From: Amia ocellicauda
Lineage: Eukaryota > Chordata > Actinopteri > Amiiformes > Amiidae
Direction of reading: 5' to 3'
Assembly: GCF_036373705.1 (NCBI RefSeq)
Contig: NC_089858.1
Span: forward strand, 31,746,249 to 31,810,248
Length of the DNA: 64,000 nucleotides
The notes beneath the pieces are model-generated. The model saw only the letters and a program-made list of their open reading frames with translations. It had not been told where the DNA came from and ran no database searches. Numbering within the stretch: the first letter of the stretch is position 1; every line of letters begins with the position of its first letter. The translations under genes and the position numbers were made by a program. Positions 46,404-58,140 of the stretch are shown here, piece by piece.

Positions 46404-47230
46404 CGCCACCGAGCTCCTGCCAACCGGATCGGTACAAAAGCGCAACTCCAGACGGGTTATATTAAGCTTGCGAGTCTATAACCATATGCTATAACATAGC
46501 TCCGTCGCACTGTTGCAGAATCAGAGTAAACTGCGAAAAAACTAAGCCAAATACAAAAAATACACGACGACAATAATAACAAATCAATTAGTATTCCCTT
46601 AGCGTCGCTTGTAGTCGACAAACAAACCAGCGAAACTGTCGTAGGAGTGAAATGGCGAGACCACTTGTTACAAAAGTAGATGTGCTGGTAGTGTGTGGCC
46701 GCTCCGCACTTTACAACCAGGAAACTAATTCACCATGAGCCGCACACGCTGCTGCGCCTTTGCGGAAGCCGGGTGGAGATGGTATAGTTGAGCAAGAAGC
46801 TTCATAAGCTGAGCGACTGCAAATGTCCACTTTCACCTCATTCGGCTTTCACGCTGATTGCTGTCACCGGTACCGTAAAGCAGGGAAATACAACCCCCCA
46901 AAAAACCGACGAGGGACAGGAAGGACGCCATGTTGGCTCATCGTGAATGGCATTCACCGGGCGCGAACAATAGAGGAAACTGAGCCAACATGGCGTGCTA
47001 GAGCGTAACCTTGGCTCCCTACTGCAAAACTGTCGCAAAAAAATAAATAATCCAATACACCGCATAAAAATAAGAAATTATAACAGAATACCAAACGCAC
47101 ATTCACAACATATTTGTATTTGATTGTAATTATAATAAATATCGATAAACACAAGATCTGAATAATAGCGAAACGTTGGTCACGTTGTTGTCCTCCAGTA
47201 TCCCATAATTCTCGAGTAGCGCTCATTTCC
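46404..47230. promoter_or_regulatory. Bidirectional EMC8/COX4I1 promoter region
   Basis: Separates the divergently transcribed EMC8 and COX4I1. CpG-containing with no ORF of note. It contains a 16-bp inverted repeat, 46925-46940 and 46981-46996, each arm bearing CGCCATGTTGG, which on the other strand fits the YY1 consensus AANATGGCG. The two genes also share a promoter in mammals, where EMC8 was called COX4 neighbour. Exact start sites cannot be read from sequence. Confidence 0.65.
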
Positions 47231-47269
47231 TTCTGTGTTCCTTTGCGCTTTCTGGAGCAGGAGCAGCAG
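47231..47269 (+). other. COX4I1: Probable non-coding first exon of COX4I1
   Basis: Pyrimidine-rich start (ttctgtgttcctttgcgctt) and a good donor cagcag|GTAATG at 47270. The ATG lies in the next exon, as in mammalian COX4I1, whose first exon is also untranslated. The 5' limit is a guess. Confidence 0.5.
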
Positions 47270-48021
47270 GTAATGAGGTATAAAAAGCCGGTATTATATT
47301 CGCGGTATTAAAACGTACTGATTGACTAATGCATTGGATCTCAGTTGAAATATAGTTATGAATAACTAAAATACTTGATACATCGTGTTTGTTGTTTGGA
47401 AAATCAGAAGTGGTCTTATTCTCGGCAGTGTTCAGTGTGACATTGAGTCTAGGAGGAAGTGGCTGAGGAAGCCGCTTTGTGTCAAGCATGAGACCTTGGA
47501 GGAGAAGCTTTTTGAAAATCCTATCTTATTGTATTTCATGTATAATATGTCATCGATTAAGTCGATCAAAGAAGACATTTTTCGCTGTATATGTATTAAT
47601 TTCCTTTGCTTCTCCCCCCAGGTCAGTTTGACCTTGTGCATCGAATATATCGGAAGTGCATTTGTGTCCACCGCAGTGTGGCAGTGATCATGAACCATTT
47701 AAACTCAGATTAATTATAAAAATAAAAACGTCCTTAAATCGATTTTTTTGTAAATGTTTTTATAGTTGTATGGTGCCGGTGTAATCGCTACCGTTAAACC
47801 GATCATGACTAGTTGTATACCAGGCTAACGACAGGGATCAGCTAAGAATACTAGATTTGGCTTTTATTTTACGTTTTTTGAATCACTTCATTGTTATACG
47901 AAATGTAGCTTAAGATAATACTGTTGTATGAAGGTTATTTAGTGTAACAGCTTGACAGGCCAGAGCTGAACCCGAGAGAACGCCGTGTGCGCAGGGGTCC
48001 CGCCTACACGCGTGTGTGTCG

Positions 48022-48200
48022 TCTGATCTCGCAGTGTCTGTGTGTCTGTGTGATTGTGGATGTGTGTTGATATCTGATCTCGCAGTGTCTGTGTGTCTGT
48101 GTGATTGTGGATGTGTGTTGATATCTGATCTCGCAGTGTCTGTGTGATTGTGTGATTGTGGATGTGTGTTGATGTCTGATCTCGCAGTGTCTGTGTGATT
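48022..48200. repeat. 51-bp minisatellite in COX4I1 intron 1
   Basis: Three full 51-bp units at 48022-48072, 48073-48123 and 48124-48174, plus a partial fourth, each beginning tctgatctcgcagtgtctgt. Because 51 is a multiple of three, the minus strand stays open across it, producing a spurious His/Thr-rich ORF. Confidence 0.9.
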
Positions 48201-48254
48201 ACAGGTTTGTGTTGTGTTGTCTGATCTCTGTGTCTGTGACTCTCTCGTCCCAGA

Positions 48255-48330
48255 ATGTTGTCCTCCAGAGCCTTGAGTCTTGTTGGGAAGCGGGCGATCT
48301 CTACCTCCGTCTGCTTGCGTGGTGGACATG
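48255..48330 (+). CDS. COX4I1: COX4I1 first coding exon
   Basis: Acceptor cccag at 48249-48253, one untranslated base, then ATG; 25 codons and one base of Gly; donor GTAAAT. Encodes the mitochondrial presequence. Confidence 0.95.
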
Positions 48331-50606
48331 GTAAATGATTGATTACTCTTTCATTTTCTTTTGACACGAGATGACAGTCACTGAATGATTATGAGAGTGC
48401 ATTTTGCGCATTAGTTTGATCCAAGGTGTCATGTAAACTGTTTAATGTCCCTTAAACCCATCAAAGTGACCTTTGTCTGTAGTCTGGATGCCTTAAATAG
48501 AATTCCCTTGAGGCATTTGCATCAAGGTCATCATATTAATTAGCACCAGGCTAGTTTGATTAATTGTCATAGATTCGTTAGTGGTTTTAAATCTCATTTT
48601 AAGTTTAACCTTCACAAGCACAATCGGCATGTGTTTTATCCTGACTGTAAATACATCTGTTAGTATTGAATAGCCTAATGAAGAGCAGTTGCTATGTTTT
48701 TAAACTGATTAGTTCTATATAGTCTCTCTAGGGGAGAACAACCTTGCATTGATTTTCTTCTTGGTTAAATCGCATTGAGTAACAAATAAAAACTGCAGTA
48801 AAACCACATTGTATGATTTTGTTTACTCAGTGTAAATCCTGTCCAAGCATGCAAGTTTGTGTGGTCTTATTATTTAAATTTCCTTCAATGAGCTTTGTGT
48901 CTTTGATCACCTCAAAATAGGGGTTGCCAAGGTGGAAGATTACACGCTTCCTCCATATTTCGATCGGCGAGAGACGCCCCTCCCTGAAGTCAAGTTCGTG
49001 AATGAGCTGAGCCAGGAGCAGAAGTCTCTGAAGGAGAAGGAAAAGGGATCGTGGGGAACACTGTCCAATGAAGAGAAAATTGCATGTAGGTATACAAATT
49101 GTGTAATTCAGTGACCCGAGAATATACTACAGCCATTTGCATCAAGTTGTCAATTTATGCATTTATCTGTATTTACATGGAATTGAAAATCTTTGCCTCA
49201 ATGAGACAACCCAAAGCTTTGGAAATGTCTAAATTATTAATTTGGAAGGAATTCCTAATACTTTATCATTGTGACAATGGGAACTTGTGTGAGACGGGAG
49301 TAAGGCAAATGTGAATGTATGCAGGTGTGCCTACTGTCCTCAGGGATAGATGGTGTGTGGTGTGTAAATAATACAAATAACCCAAGTGCTTTGTCTTCAT
49401 CAACAGTGTATCGTATTAGTTTCAAGCAAAGCTTTGCTGAAATGAACATGGGATCAAAGGAATGGAAGTCTGTTGTAGCCGGAGTATTCTTCTTTTTTGG
49501 CTTTACTGGTTTCATTGTCCTATGGCAGAGGAAGTTTGGTGAGTGATTTTTTTTTTAGTTTTTTTATTGACTTTTGCATGTTTCACCTCCTGTTTCTAAT
49601 TGTCTGTACAACAGTAAACTGAGTGTTCAGATATAAAAGGGTATTTATTAATGATGCCCATAGTGTATCTGCCTAATAAAATGTAATACAATAGTGAAAA
49701 TGCATGTTTAAACTTTAGGTATTTTTTTTAGTCACAAAGCATGACTTTCTTTGGAAATTGAACTCCACTGCAATGAGCAGCAACTTGCTGATGGAGTCGT
49801 GTGCCTTGAATCCTTATTAGCAAGGAGCATGTTCAATTGTTAACATTTTATATTATGTGTCTATCATTTGAAGATTAAATTGATATAAATATTGCAAACA
49901 TTTACTTCCTAGATGAGCAGTGGTACTGTAATACTTAAATAGGCATAGGATAACACAGCTTGTACTGTGACTGGACAATGAAAAAGATTAACCTTTATTA
50001 GGTACAAAAGGCTTTTCTAATTAAGTCTGCAAGTAAAACTACATGATGTAAAAGTCCATTTAGGATTGTAGTGATTTCCCCCCTTTCCTTCTTAATTGTT
50101 GCTCTTTAAAGTGTTGGCTTAGTTGAGTATATCTGTTCCAATAACTCGGCTAGTAAGAAACATACATCTTGATCTACAATCGATGTGTTACGGTCTTCTG
50201 TTTTGGAATAAGATATACAAGATATTTTGTTAATATTTTATAATTAGAATTAGCAGAGCCCTGTTTTAGCTTTCTTTTATCTATACGAGCTAGTCATTCT
50301 ACTGTTCCTCTGTCAGCATGGTGGTTAAAAAATGAAAATGTCTCCCACTAAGGTTTATTGGGACAAATGACCAATTAAGGCTCTACTTGGTACCTTAAAT
50401 CTTTGTGCTAGCAGGAAACTTTGTATTATATTCTTGAGGTTACCGTTGTGTTTTCAATTGTGTGTGCAGTGTACGGTGATGTTCCTCACACCCTCTCTGA
50501 GGAATACCAAGCGGCTCAGCTGCAGAGAATGCTGGACATGAGGATCAACCCAGTCGAAGGCTTTTCAGCCAAATGGGACTACGAGAACAAACAGTGGAAG
50601 AAATGA
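48255..50606 (+). CDS. COX4I1: COX4I1, cytochrome c oxidase subunit 4 isoform 1
   Basis: Nuclear-encoded subunit of respiratory complex IV in the inner mitochondrial membrane; in mammals it mediates ATP inhibition. Coding exons 48255-48330, 48921-49085, 49407-49538, 50470-50606 join to 510 nt, 169 residues plus TGA, exactly the human length. Residues 1-22 are a presequence ([20 protein letters not shown]). The matrix domain holds [18 protein letters not shown] and [16 protein letters not shown], then [20 protein letters not shown]. One membrane helix, [18 protein letters not shown], is followed by the C-terminal [20 protein letters not shown]. The ATG is the first in the exon. Divergent from EMC8. 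Confidence 0.97.
48331..48920 (+). other. COX4I1: COX4I1 intron 2
   Basis: No feature recognised. Confidence 0.6.
48921..49085 (+). CDS. COX4I1: COX4I1 second coding exon
   Basis: Acceptor aatag, donor GTAGGT, 165 nt. Encodes the N-terminal matrix domain, [20 protein letters not shown] through NEEKIA. Confidence 0.96.
49407..49538 (+). CDS. COX4I1: COX4I1 third coding exon
   Basis: Acceptor aacag, donor GTGAGT, 132 nt. Encodes [20 protein letters not shown] and the transmembrane helix. Confidence 0.96.
49539..50469 (+). other. COX4I1: COX4I1 intron 4
   Basis: AT-rich; nothing recognised. Confidence 0.6.
50470..50606 (+). CDS. COX4I1: COX4I1 terminal coding exon
   Basis: Acceptor tgcag. 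[20 protein letters not shown] through [10 protein letters not shown] and TGA at 50604-50606. Confidence 0.96.
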
Positions 50607-50730
50607 ACCATCTCATGGGCCAGTCAACTCTTACTTACAAACAATCTTACTGTCATTTCACAATGTTACCTCAGTAAATGCATTCTGGAAGAAGACTTCC
50701 TCTTAAGGTTAATGTGTACATTTTAACGAT

Positions 50731-50736
50731 AATAAA
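50731..50736 (+). terminator. COX4I1: COX4I1 polyadenylation signal
   Basis: AATAAA 125 nt after the stop, followed by a T/G-rich stretch (tctgcttcttttgtgg). Confidence 0.8.
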
Positions 50737-50759
50737 GCTCCAATGGTTTACTGAAAAGA

Positions 50760-50888
50760 CTCTGCTTCTTTTGTGGCAGTAATTGCAACTACAGAGGACA
50801 GTGCAATAGTATACATATAATCATATGGGTTGTCTTGCCTTTTTTCTGATTACAGTCCATTTATATAAGCATCTTTGGTGTGTGTGTT

Positions 50889-50923
<35 letters not shown>

Positions 50924-51280
50924 ATAAAAAAACTACTACATCTGAAACGTGTAATTAGGCTTTTACCCAAACCTTTAAACATTTAATTTTAGTACATTCT
51001 TAATACTTAAGGTGTACTTATTCTCTCACTTGAAATCCTTTTTCTGTGAGCCTCCTTAACTGCATTAACCAATATAAAACTCAGTATACAACAATAAAAG
51101 AAAGACAACAAAAACAAGATCAAAGACCACAGCACTGAGAAGAAACCATTGTTTATGCGGTTGGGATCCTTAATAATTTTCCTGGGCTAAGTCTTTAAGC
51201 TCAGTGTCCACTTAGCAGTCTCCATTACCCACTGAGAATTAGTTGTATTGTGTGTTTGTGTATAGGTGTATATATACGTA
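50760..51280. other. Intergenic with TA microsatellite
   Basis: TA run at about 50889-50925; otherwise nothing recognised. Confidence 0.6.
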
Positions 51281-52868
51281 CAGTGGGGGAAAAAAGTATT
51301 TGATCCCCTGCTGATTTTGTACGTTTGCCCACTGACAAAGAAATGATCAGTCTATAATTTTAATGGTAGGTGTATTTTAACAGTGAGAGACAGAATAACA
51401 ACAACAAAATCCAGAAAAATGCATTTCAAAAAAGTTATACATTGATTTGCATGTTAATGAGGGAAATAAGTATTTGACCCCTTCGACTTAGTACTTGGTG
51501 GCAAAACCCTTGTTGGCAATCACAGAGGTCAGACGTTTCTTGTAGTTGGCCACCAGGTTTGCACACATCTCAGGAGGGATTTTGTCCCACTCCTCTTTGC
51601 AGATCCTCTCCAAGTCATTAAGGTTTTGAGGCTGACGTTTGGCAACTCGAACCTTCAGCTCCCTCCACAGATTTTCTATGGGATTAAGGTCTGGAGACTG
51701 GCTAGGCCACTCCAGGACCTTAATGTGCTTCTTCTTGAGCCACTCCTTTGTTGCCTTGGCTGTGTGTTTTGGGTCATTGTCATGCTGGAATACCCATCCA
51801 CGACCCATTTTCAATGCCCTGGCTGAGGGAAGGAGGTTCTCACCCAAGATCTGACGGTACATGGCCCCGTCCATCGTCCCTTTGATGCGGTGCAGTTGTC
51901 CTGTCCCCTTAGCAGAAAAACACCCCCAAAGCATAATGTTTCCCCCTCCATGTTTGACGGTGGGGATGGTGTTCTTGGGGTCATTCCTCCTCCTCCAAAC
52001 ACGGCGAGTTGAGTTGATGCCAAAGAGCTCGATTTTGGTCTCATCTGACCACAACACTTTCACCCAGTTCTCCTCTGAATCATTCAGATGTTCATTGGCA
52101 AACTTCAGATGGGCCTGTAAATGTGCTTTCTGGAGCAGGGGGACCTTGCGGGCGCTGCAGGATTTCAGTCCTTCACGGCGTAGTGTGTTACCAATTGTTT
52201 TCTTGGTGACTATGGTCCCAGCTGCCTTGAGATCATTAACAAGATCCTCCCGTGTAGTTCTGGGCTGATTCCTCACCGTTCTCATGATCATTGAAACTCC
52301 ACGAGGTGAGATCTTGCATGGAGCCCCAGACCGAGGGAGACTGACAGTTATTTTGTGTTTCTTCCATTTGCGAATAATCGCACCAACTGTTGTCACCTTC
52401 TCACCAAGCTGCTTGGCGATGGTCTTGTAGCCCATTCCAGCCTTGTGTAGGTCTACAATCTTGTCCCTGACATCCTTGGACAGCTCTTTGGTCTTGGCCA
52501 TGGTGGAGAGTTTGGAATCTGATTGATTGATTGCTTCTGTGGACAGGTGTCTTTTATACAGGTAACGAGCTGAGATTAGGAGCACCCCCTTTAAGAGAGT
52601 GTTCCTAATCTCAGCTCGTTACCTGTATAAAAGACACCTGGGAGCCAGAAATCTTGCTGATTGATAGGGGATCAAATACTTATTTCCCTCATTATAATGC
52701 AAATCAATGTATAACTTTTTTGAAATGCGTTTTTCTGGATTTTTTTGTTGTTATTCTGTCTCTCACTGTTAAAATACACCTACCATTACAATTATAGACT
52801 GATCATTTCTTTGTCAGTGGGCAAACGTACAAAATCAGCAGGGGATCAAATACTTTTTTCCCTCACTG
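51281..52868 (-). mobile_element. Tc1/mariner DD34E transposon, copy 2, apparently complete
   Basis: 1588 bp with TA at 51279-51280 and 52869-52870. Both IR/DR termini are present (outer cagtgggggaaaaaagtatt and cagtgagggaaaaaagtatt). Transposase on the minus strand is unbroken. The hairpin region corresponding to copy 1 lies at about 52545-52640, with one mismatch and a slightly different loop. It is inverted relative to copy 1. Confidence 0.96.
51488..52501 (-). CDS. Intact Tc1-like DD34E transposase
   Basis: 337 residues from [11 protein letters not shown] (ATG at 52501) to a TAA, the usual Tc1 transposase length. The same frame is open for 28 more codons upstream, but that sequence is the hairpin and 5' leader, and the other copies also start at MAKTK. 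N-terminal paired-like DNA-binding domain (two helix-turn-helix modules, about residues 1-120, including [12 protein letters not shown]). Catalytic triad Asp in LWSDETK, Asp in FQHDNDPKH and Glu in [11 protein letters not shown], with 34 residues between the second Asp and the Glu. Glycine-rich [13 protein letters not shown] is present. All key residues are there, so activity is possible but untested. Confidence 0.95.
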   Translation of the reverse strand: MAKTKELSKDVRDKIVDLHKAGMGYKTIAKQLGEKVTTVGAIIRKWKKHKITVSLPRSGAPCKISPRGVSMIMRTVRNQPRTTREDLVNDLKAAGTIVTKKTIGNTLRREGLKSCSARKVPLLQKAHLQAHLKFANEHLNDSEENWVKVLWSDETKIELFGINSTRRVWRRRNDPKNTIPTVKHGGGNIMLWGCFSAKGTGQLHRIKGTMDGAMYRQILGENLLPSARALKMGRGWVFQHDNDPKHTAKATKEWLKKKHIKVLEWPSQSPDLNPIENLWRELKVRVAKRQPQNLNDLERICKEEWDKIPPEMCANLVANYKKRLTSVIANKGFATKY

Positions 52869-52870
52869 TA

Positions 52871-53924
52871 TATTTACACACACACATCCACTATCCATAG
52901 AGTAACAAGCAATGGCATAATTAACTGGTCTATCAAGCAACTTCTCAAAAACAAAATAGTGAAAGCCTTTCACACTTCCACCTGAAATATAAATAAATAG
53001 AAGCACAATTCAATACAATGGAAAGCTAATTACATAAATGCCATGCATGTGCATGTTTAATGTATTGAGATCTCCAGATGTGAACTTCATTAATCATAAT
53101 ATTAAGTTATATCAAAGTAAAATATGTCTTATTCTGTTAATTGAGAAATTCACTCATGAATCCCATGTGTAGGTTAAACAGGGTTCTTTGTACAGGTCAT
53201 GGAAAGTTTGGAAATGTCATTGAAAATAAAAATTAAAAACTTTGAAAAGTCATGCAAAAAAAGTTTAATATACAATCATTTGATCATCACTTTCTGACAG
53301 TATTGTTTTGTTTTCCTCTTGGCCACCATGTCCTAAAGTCACCCGACTTTTTAATTGTCAAACTTGTCAAGTGAGTACAAAGAGCAGCGCTCAAATGTAA
53401 ACATCCAAAATCAGGCTGCTCGTATTAGATGTATTGCTTTCATTTTTATGTTTTTTATGCCAGGGAAATGAATATTCAATGTCTTATGTTTATAGAATGA
53501 AAAATACTCAGGAGAAGGATGTGGACACAGCACTTAAGTAATCAAAATGATCATAAATGACACCATCCTATTACAAGTACACTTTAGTATAGCATTAATA
53601 CAAGGAGCTATATTGAAGTATGCTTAAGGTTCACCCAACTGTACCCAAGTGACAGTGTGTGTGATCATCTGATCATTTGCTTGTGTTTCCTTGTTTGTTA
53701 GGTTTTGTATGTATTTATGTAAATAGTATTATAATAATAGTAATTATTATCATTATTTTTGCCACAGCACAGCAATAGAGAAATGATTTTGGATGCACAA
53801 CAAACGATTCTTGTGTGAGTGGTTTGTGTGCGACTTGTGATAGCATATGTGTTTTTGGTGTTAATTACACAGCACCTCAGTAACTACAGATGCATCTCTT
53901 CCTGTGACATGCAATAATATAGTT
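52871..53924. other. Intergenic, nothing recognised
   Basis: AT-rich, with no gene or transposon terminus seen. Confidence 0.5.
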
Positions 53925-54143
53925 ATTATTAAATTTAATAGCAGGTGCCCTTAGCCAGGGTGACTAACAAAATATTGAATTATTTTATACATACAATTAC
54001 ACATTTATACAGCTGGGTTTTTACTGGAGCAATAGTTAAAGTATGTTGATCAAGGGTACAACAGGAGTATCCCCCACCGGGATTGAACCCACAGCTCTCT
54101 ACACAGGAGTGCAGAGCCCTGACCACTACTCAACACTGCTGAC
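53925..54143 (-). mobile_element. tRNA-derived SINE with L2-like tail
   Basis: On the minus strand it begins near cagcagtgttgagtagtggt and has a perfect pol III B box, GGTTCAATCCC (about 54083-54073). It ends in ctggctaagggcacctgcta, followed by an A/T-rich repeat near 53925, the tail shared by fish SINEs mobilised by L2-type LINEs. Boundaries are approximate. Confidence 0.75.
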
Positions 54144-54275
54144 AAACACAGATAGGTCACTGTGGATTATATGACTAATGTTGCCACATATAAACCTTTA
54201 GTACACCAATAATTCTGCACTAATAACCATGTTATAACCTAACCACACTACTAGACACACACATACTTGTACATA

Positions 54276-54353
54276 CAGCTCTGGATCAAATTAAGAGACC
54301 ACTCCAAGTTTAGAAATCAATGTTAAGTGGTCTCTTGGTTTTTTCCAGAGCTG
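54276..54353. mobile_element. 78-bp Tc1-type hairpin MITE
   Basis: Begins cagctctgg and ends ccagagctg, with arms of about 30 bp (aagagaccact against agtggtctct), flanked by TA on both sides (54274-54275 and 54354-54355). It looks like two Tc1-type termini brought together after deletion of the interior. Confidence 0.8.
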
Positions 54354-54413
54354 TATGTGTATTTGTGAGAAAGTGATACCGTCTGTATATGTGAGAGTGT
54401 CTCTGAGCATTTG

Positions 54414-54464
<51 letters not shown>
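54414..54464. repeat. TG microsatellite
   Basis: About 25 uninterrupted TG units. Confidence 0.95.
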
Positions 54465-54469
54465 ACCTT

Positions 54470-55308
54470 TGAATGGAAAACGACAAACAACAACAACAAT
54501 CCTGCCCATTGTAGGACAAATCCCTGTGTGCGACACTGTTCGTAACGCAAAGCCTGATGGGAATATTGTGGTTTATTTAATGTTGTGTAACGCCTATCAT
54601 GACTTTGGCTCATTTCCAGGCCCCTGTGGTTCAGGTAATTTCAATGGGGGTTATAAATGACTCTAACCCTTGTCTCTGTGTGTCAGTGACCAAACAGAGG
54701 TGACTGTAGTAATACTCTCTCTCTCTCTCCAGTGGACAGCAGCGATCTCCAGGTCAGTGCAGTTCTCATGTACACTGTGTAAAGGACCATATTGTTGTTG
54801 TTTTGAGGTCTGTCCAGTTTTGCACGTATGGATATATCTGAGTAGCTATTCACAATGTTTCAGAGATTGATTTGCCTGCAGTGATCAAGATACATTAATA
54901 TATATGGATGTGTAGACGATAGTAAAATACATCTCTAGTTCACGCAAAGGGGGAAATGTTGTTCAGGTTAAGACACGATCAATAATCAGCATGACTTCTA
55001 AAAGATAGGAGGTTAGAAAGGGTTTTTACAGCTCAAATAATGCAACAGAATCGCTAACTGTTTTAGAAGGGCAGACATTGGATAGATGCTGCATGTCATA
55101 TAAATTCTTACAAAGGAGTTTATTACAAAACCCCAAATGAGGTTCTGAGAGCAGTCAGCTTGTTTGAATATCAGGTTGAATATTTTGGGTTACCCTGTGT
55201 CTGGGTTTAGAACTTGGAGAATTGTGTCATTTTTGTGGCTGATGTTTTTATGGTTCCCTTGTAATATTTATTGTTGAACAATGCCATTAGCCTCTCCTGA
55301 AGACGATA

Positions 55309-55344
<36 letters not shown>

Positions 55345-55866
55345 ACAGAAATTATGCTGTTCCTTAGGTATTGCAACGCATTTGATACATTGAGTGAATC
55401 AATTATGTTTAAAAAGCACAAATGAGAATGAATATAAATTTGTTTAGATATTTATTATTTTGAATGCATAATTTGTAGCACTTGTAAGCTGTAGCTATTG
55501 TTTTTATAGATGTCTGTAACTGATAGAAATGCATCAATGAGAAACAGACCATAATTCTTCTCCTTATTATTATTCTGAAGTTTGGGTTTATATCAATCAT
55601 ACATATGCAAATGTGTGTGCTGCTACACTGCTTTTACAACAAACCCAATTGCTTGTGAACTCATTACATCACTCATTCACACATATTTAATCTCAGCTCC
55701 AAATTATCCAGTCCTTTCCCAGGTCTCTGGATGCTCATAGCCTCCCTGAGCAACTGTCCACACTGGACCAAACCGTCCCACCCACTGCAGCACAGCCTCT
55801 CCATCTCTGTCTGGACCCATTTGAAGCCCCCAGGAGCGGCGAGGAGAAGCAGGGAGATCAGAGGAG
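54470..55866. other. Intergenic upstream of GPCR fragment
   Basis: Contains a GAAA/AAAG microsatellite at about 55305-55343. No convincing exon, although an untranslated exon of the GPCR at about 54700-54760 cannot be excluded. Confidence 0.5.
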
Positions 55867-56268
55867 ATGGACACCATGCCAGCCCCCACTGACCAGGACA
55901 GCATTTACAACTCATACATTGACTTATTGAACAGCTCAAATGTCACTATATTAAGGGACACTCCAGCTGTAATTGACATTGGTTTCTCGGTCATCTTGCT
56001 TCCCGCCATCTGCCTGGCCATCTACAGCCTGTACCATATGATCAGGTCTGATATTGTGGTGCCCATCTACATCATCAACCTGCTCATCGCCGACCTGCTG
56101 CAGATCATCCTGGGACCATTTTGTTCAGCTTTGTACTTCGGTATACACAGAAATGAAATGTCAATTGATAGAACAACTAGGCTTATCTTTTTCACACTCT
56201 CTGATTTCGGCCTGAGTGTAACTACAAATGTATCATTTGAAATATGTTGTCTACATTTTTTTACATAA
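55867..56268 (+). pseudogene. Truncated class A (rhodopsin-like) GPCR
   Basis: 133 codons from ATG 55867 to TAA 56268. The N-terminal tail has a possible N-glycosylation site (NSSN). TM1 is about residues 36-58 (IGFSVILLPAICLAIYSLY), followed by the loop MIRSD. TM2 (VPIYIINLLIADLLQIIL) carries the family's N..AD core. A TM3-like stretch is IFFTLSDFGLSV, after which similarity to receptors ends: no DRY/ERY motif and no TM4-7 follow. PVYVINLL-SDL motifs are typical of fish P2Y/proton-sensing-like receptors, but I cannot name the gene. A 3'-truncated Tc1 copy begins 140 bp downstream. A donor (agt|GTAACT near 56216-56222) would allow a spliced receptor, but no further exon is visible before the next gene. 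Confidence 0.65.
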
Positions 56269-56403
56269 ATAATTTACAATACTAATTCTGTTTGGTTTTT
56301 ATTTGAATATCTACGCACAGGGGAGGTGTAATAGGTTTTTATAACAAAGTGAGCTTCCAGATATTCTTTGCAAAATTTGCTGAATGAAGATACATTGCAT
56401 TTA

Positions 56404-57360
<957 letters not shown>

Positions 57361-57362
57361 TA

Positions 57363-57790
57363 TATATAAATGTATATATATAAAAATATGTGTGTGTGAG
57401 AGAGAGAGAGTAAACATTACAGTTGTTTCAGTTGCTACAATCAAGTTTATTTTCTAAACCCTTTTCAAAACCCTTAAAACAAGAACCAAGAAAGCACAAT
57501 AAGTTACACTAGATTTTCTTATGACATTGTGTTATAAAGATTCATATTACAATTAAAGAACATGTAAGTATTTAATACTGGGGGAGTTACAGTAGTGTTA
57601 CATTCATAAGACAGAAATGTAACGGTTATGTAATTGCTCCGGAATGATTTGCTTACTGACACTGGCAATGTCATGGCATATATCATCACCACACATGTCA
57701 TTTAAAACAATATTCTCAGTTTGCGTTTAATAAAATGTACAGTCGAACGTTGTCAGACAAATGATTCGAAACAGAACACACGGCACATGA
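57363..57790. other. Intergenic, nothing recognised
   Basis: Short TA/TG and GA runs at the start; otherwise featureless. Confidence 0.5.
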
Positions 57791-57799
57791 AGCGGCTGA

Positions 57800-58119
57800 C
57801 AGGGTGCCCAGCACTGCAGGAGTTAACAGTTTCACCCCAGTCCGGTCCTGCTGTCACGGTGTCTGTGTCGGCTGGATACAGGAGCTGAGCGGAAGAGGTG
57901 CTGCTCCAGTGCACGGCAGTGTCCGACACCTCTCCGAGCGGCCACAGGGACACGCAGCAGCGCCCCGCCGTGTGATACGCACTTGTGATCCTACAGGCGT
58001 GTTTTCGTGGCGACCCACAAATCGGTTAATCCGGCCAAACACGTGTGGTTGTGTGTAGGGCGGCACAGTCCCGGGGAGCCCGGTCCCTCCACAGACACGT
58101 GTCGGCGGTGGTCGCAGCC
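57800..58119 (+). promoter_or_regulatory. CpG-rich promoter of DUSP22-like gene
   Basis: CpG and GC content rise sharply just before the ATG at 58120 (for example cagcgccccgccgtgtg). No TATA box at a suitable distance. Consistent with a CpG-island promoter and 5' UTR; start site unknown. Confidence 0.5.
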
Positions 58120-58140
58120 ATGGGGACCCGGATGAGTAAG
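58120..58140 (+). CDS. DUSP22-like coding exon 1
   Basis: Seven codons in a good start context (gcagccATGg). The in-phase donor is aag|GTACGA; the nearby GTAAGG at 58135 would break the family phase. Confidence 0.75.

Noticed and set aside
47910..48367. Minus-strand ORFs with repeated DQISTHIHNH units
   Set aside because: Produced by the 51-bp minisatellite, whose length is a multiple of three; it has no start context or family and lies in a COX4I1 intron.
54291..54613. Thr/His and Cys/Val repeat ORFs
   Set aside because: Simple TG/CA microsatellite read in different frames.
54670..54870. Short ORF before the GPCR, considered as an upstream receptor exon
   Set aside because: No receptor-like sequence, and splice phase cannot be tied to the ATG exon.
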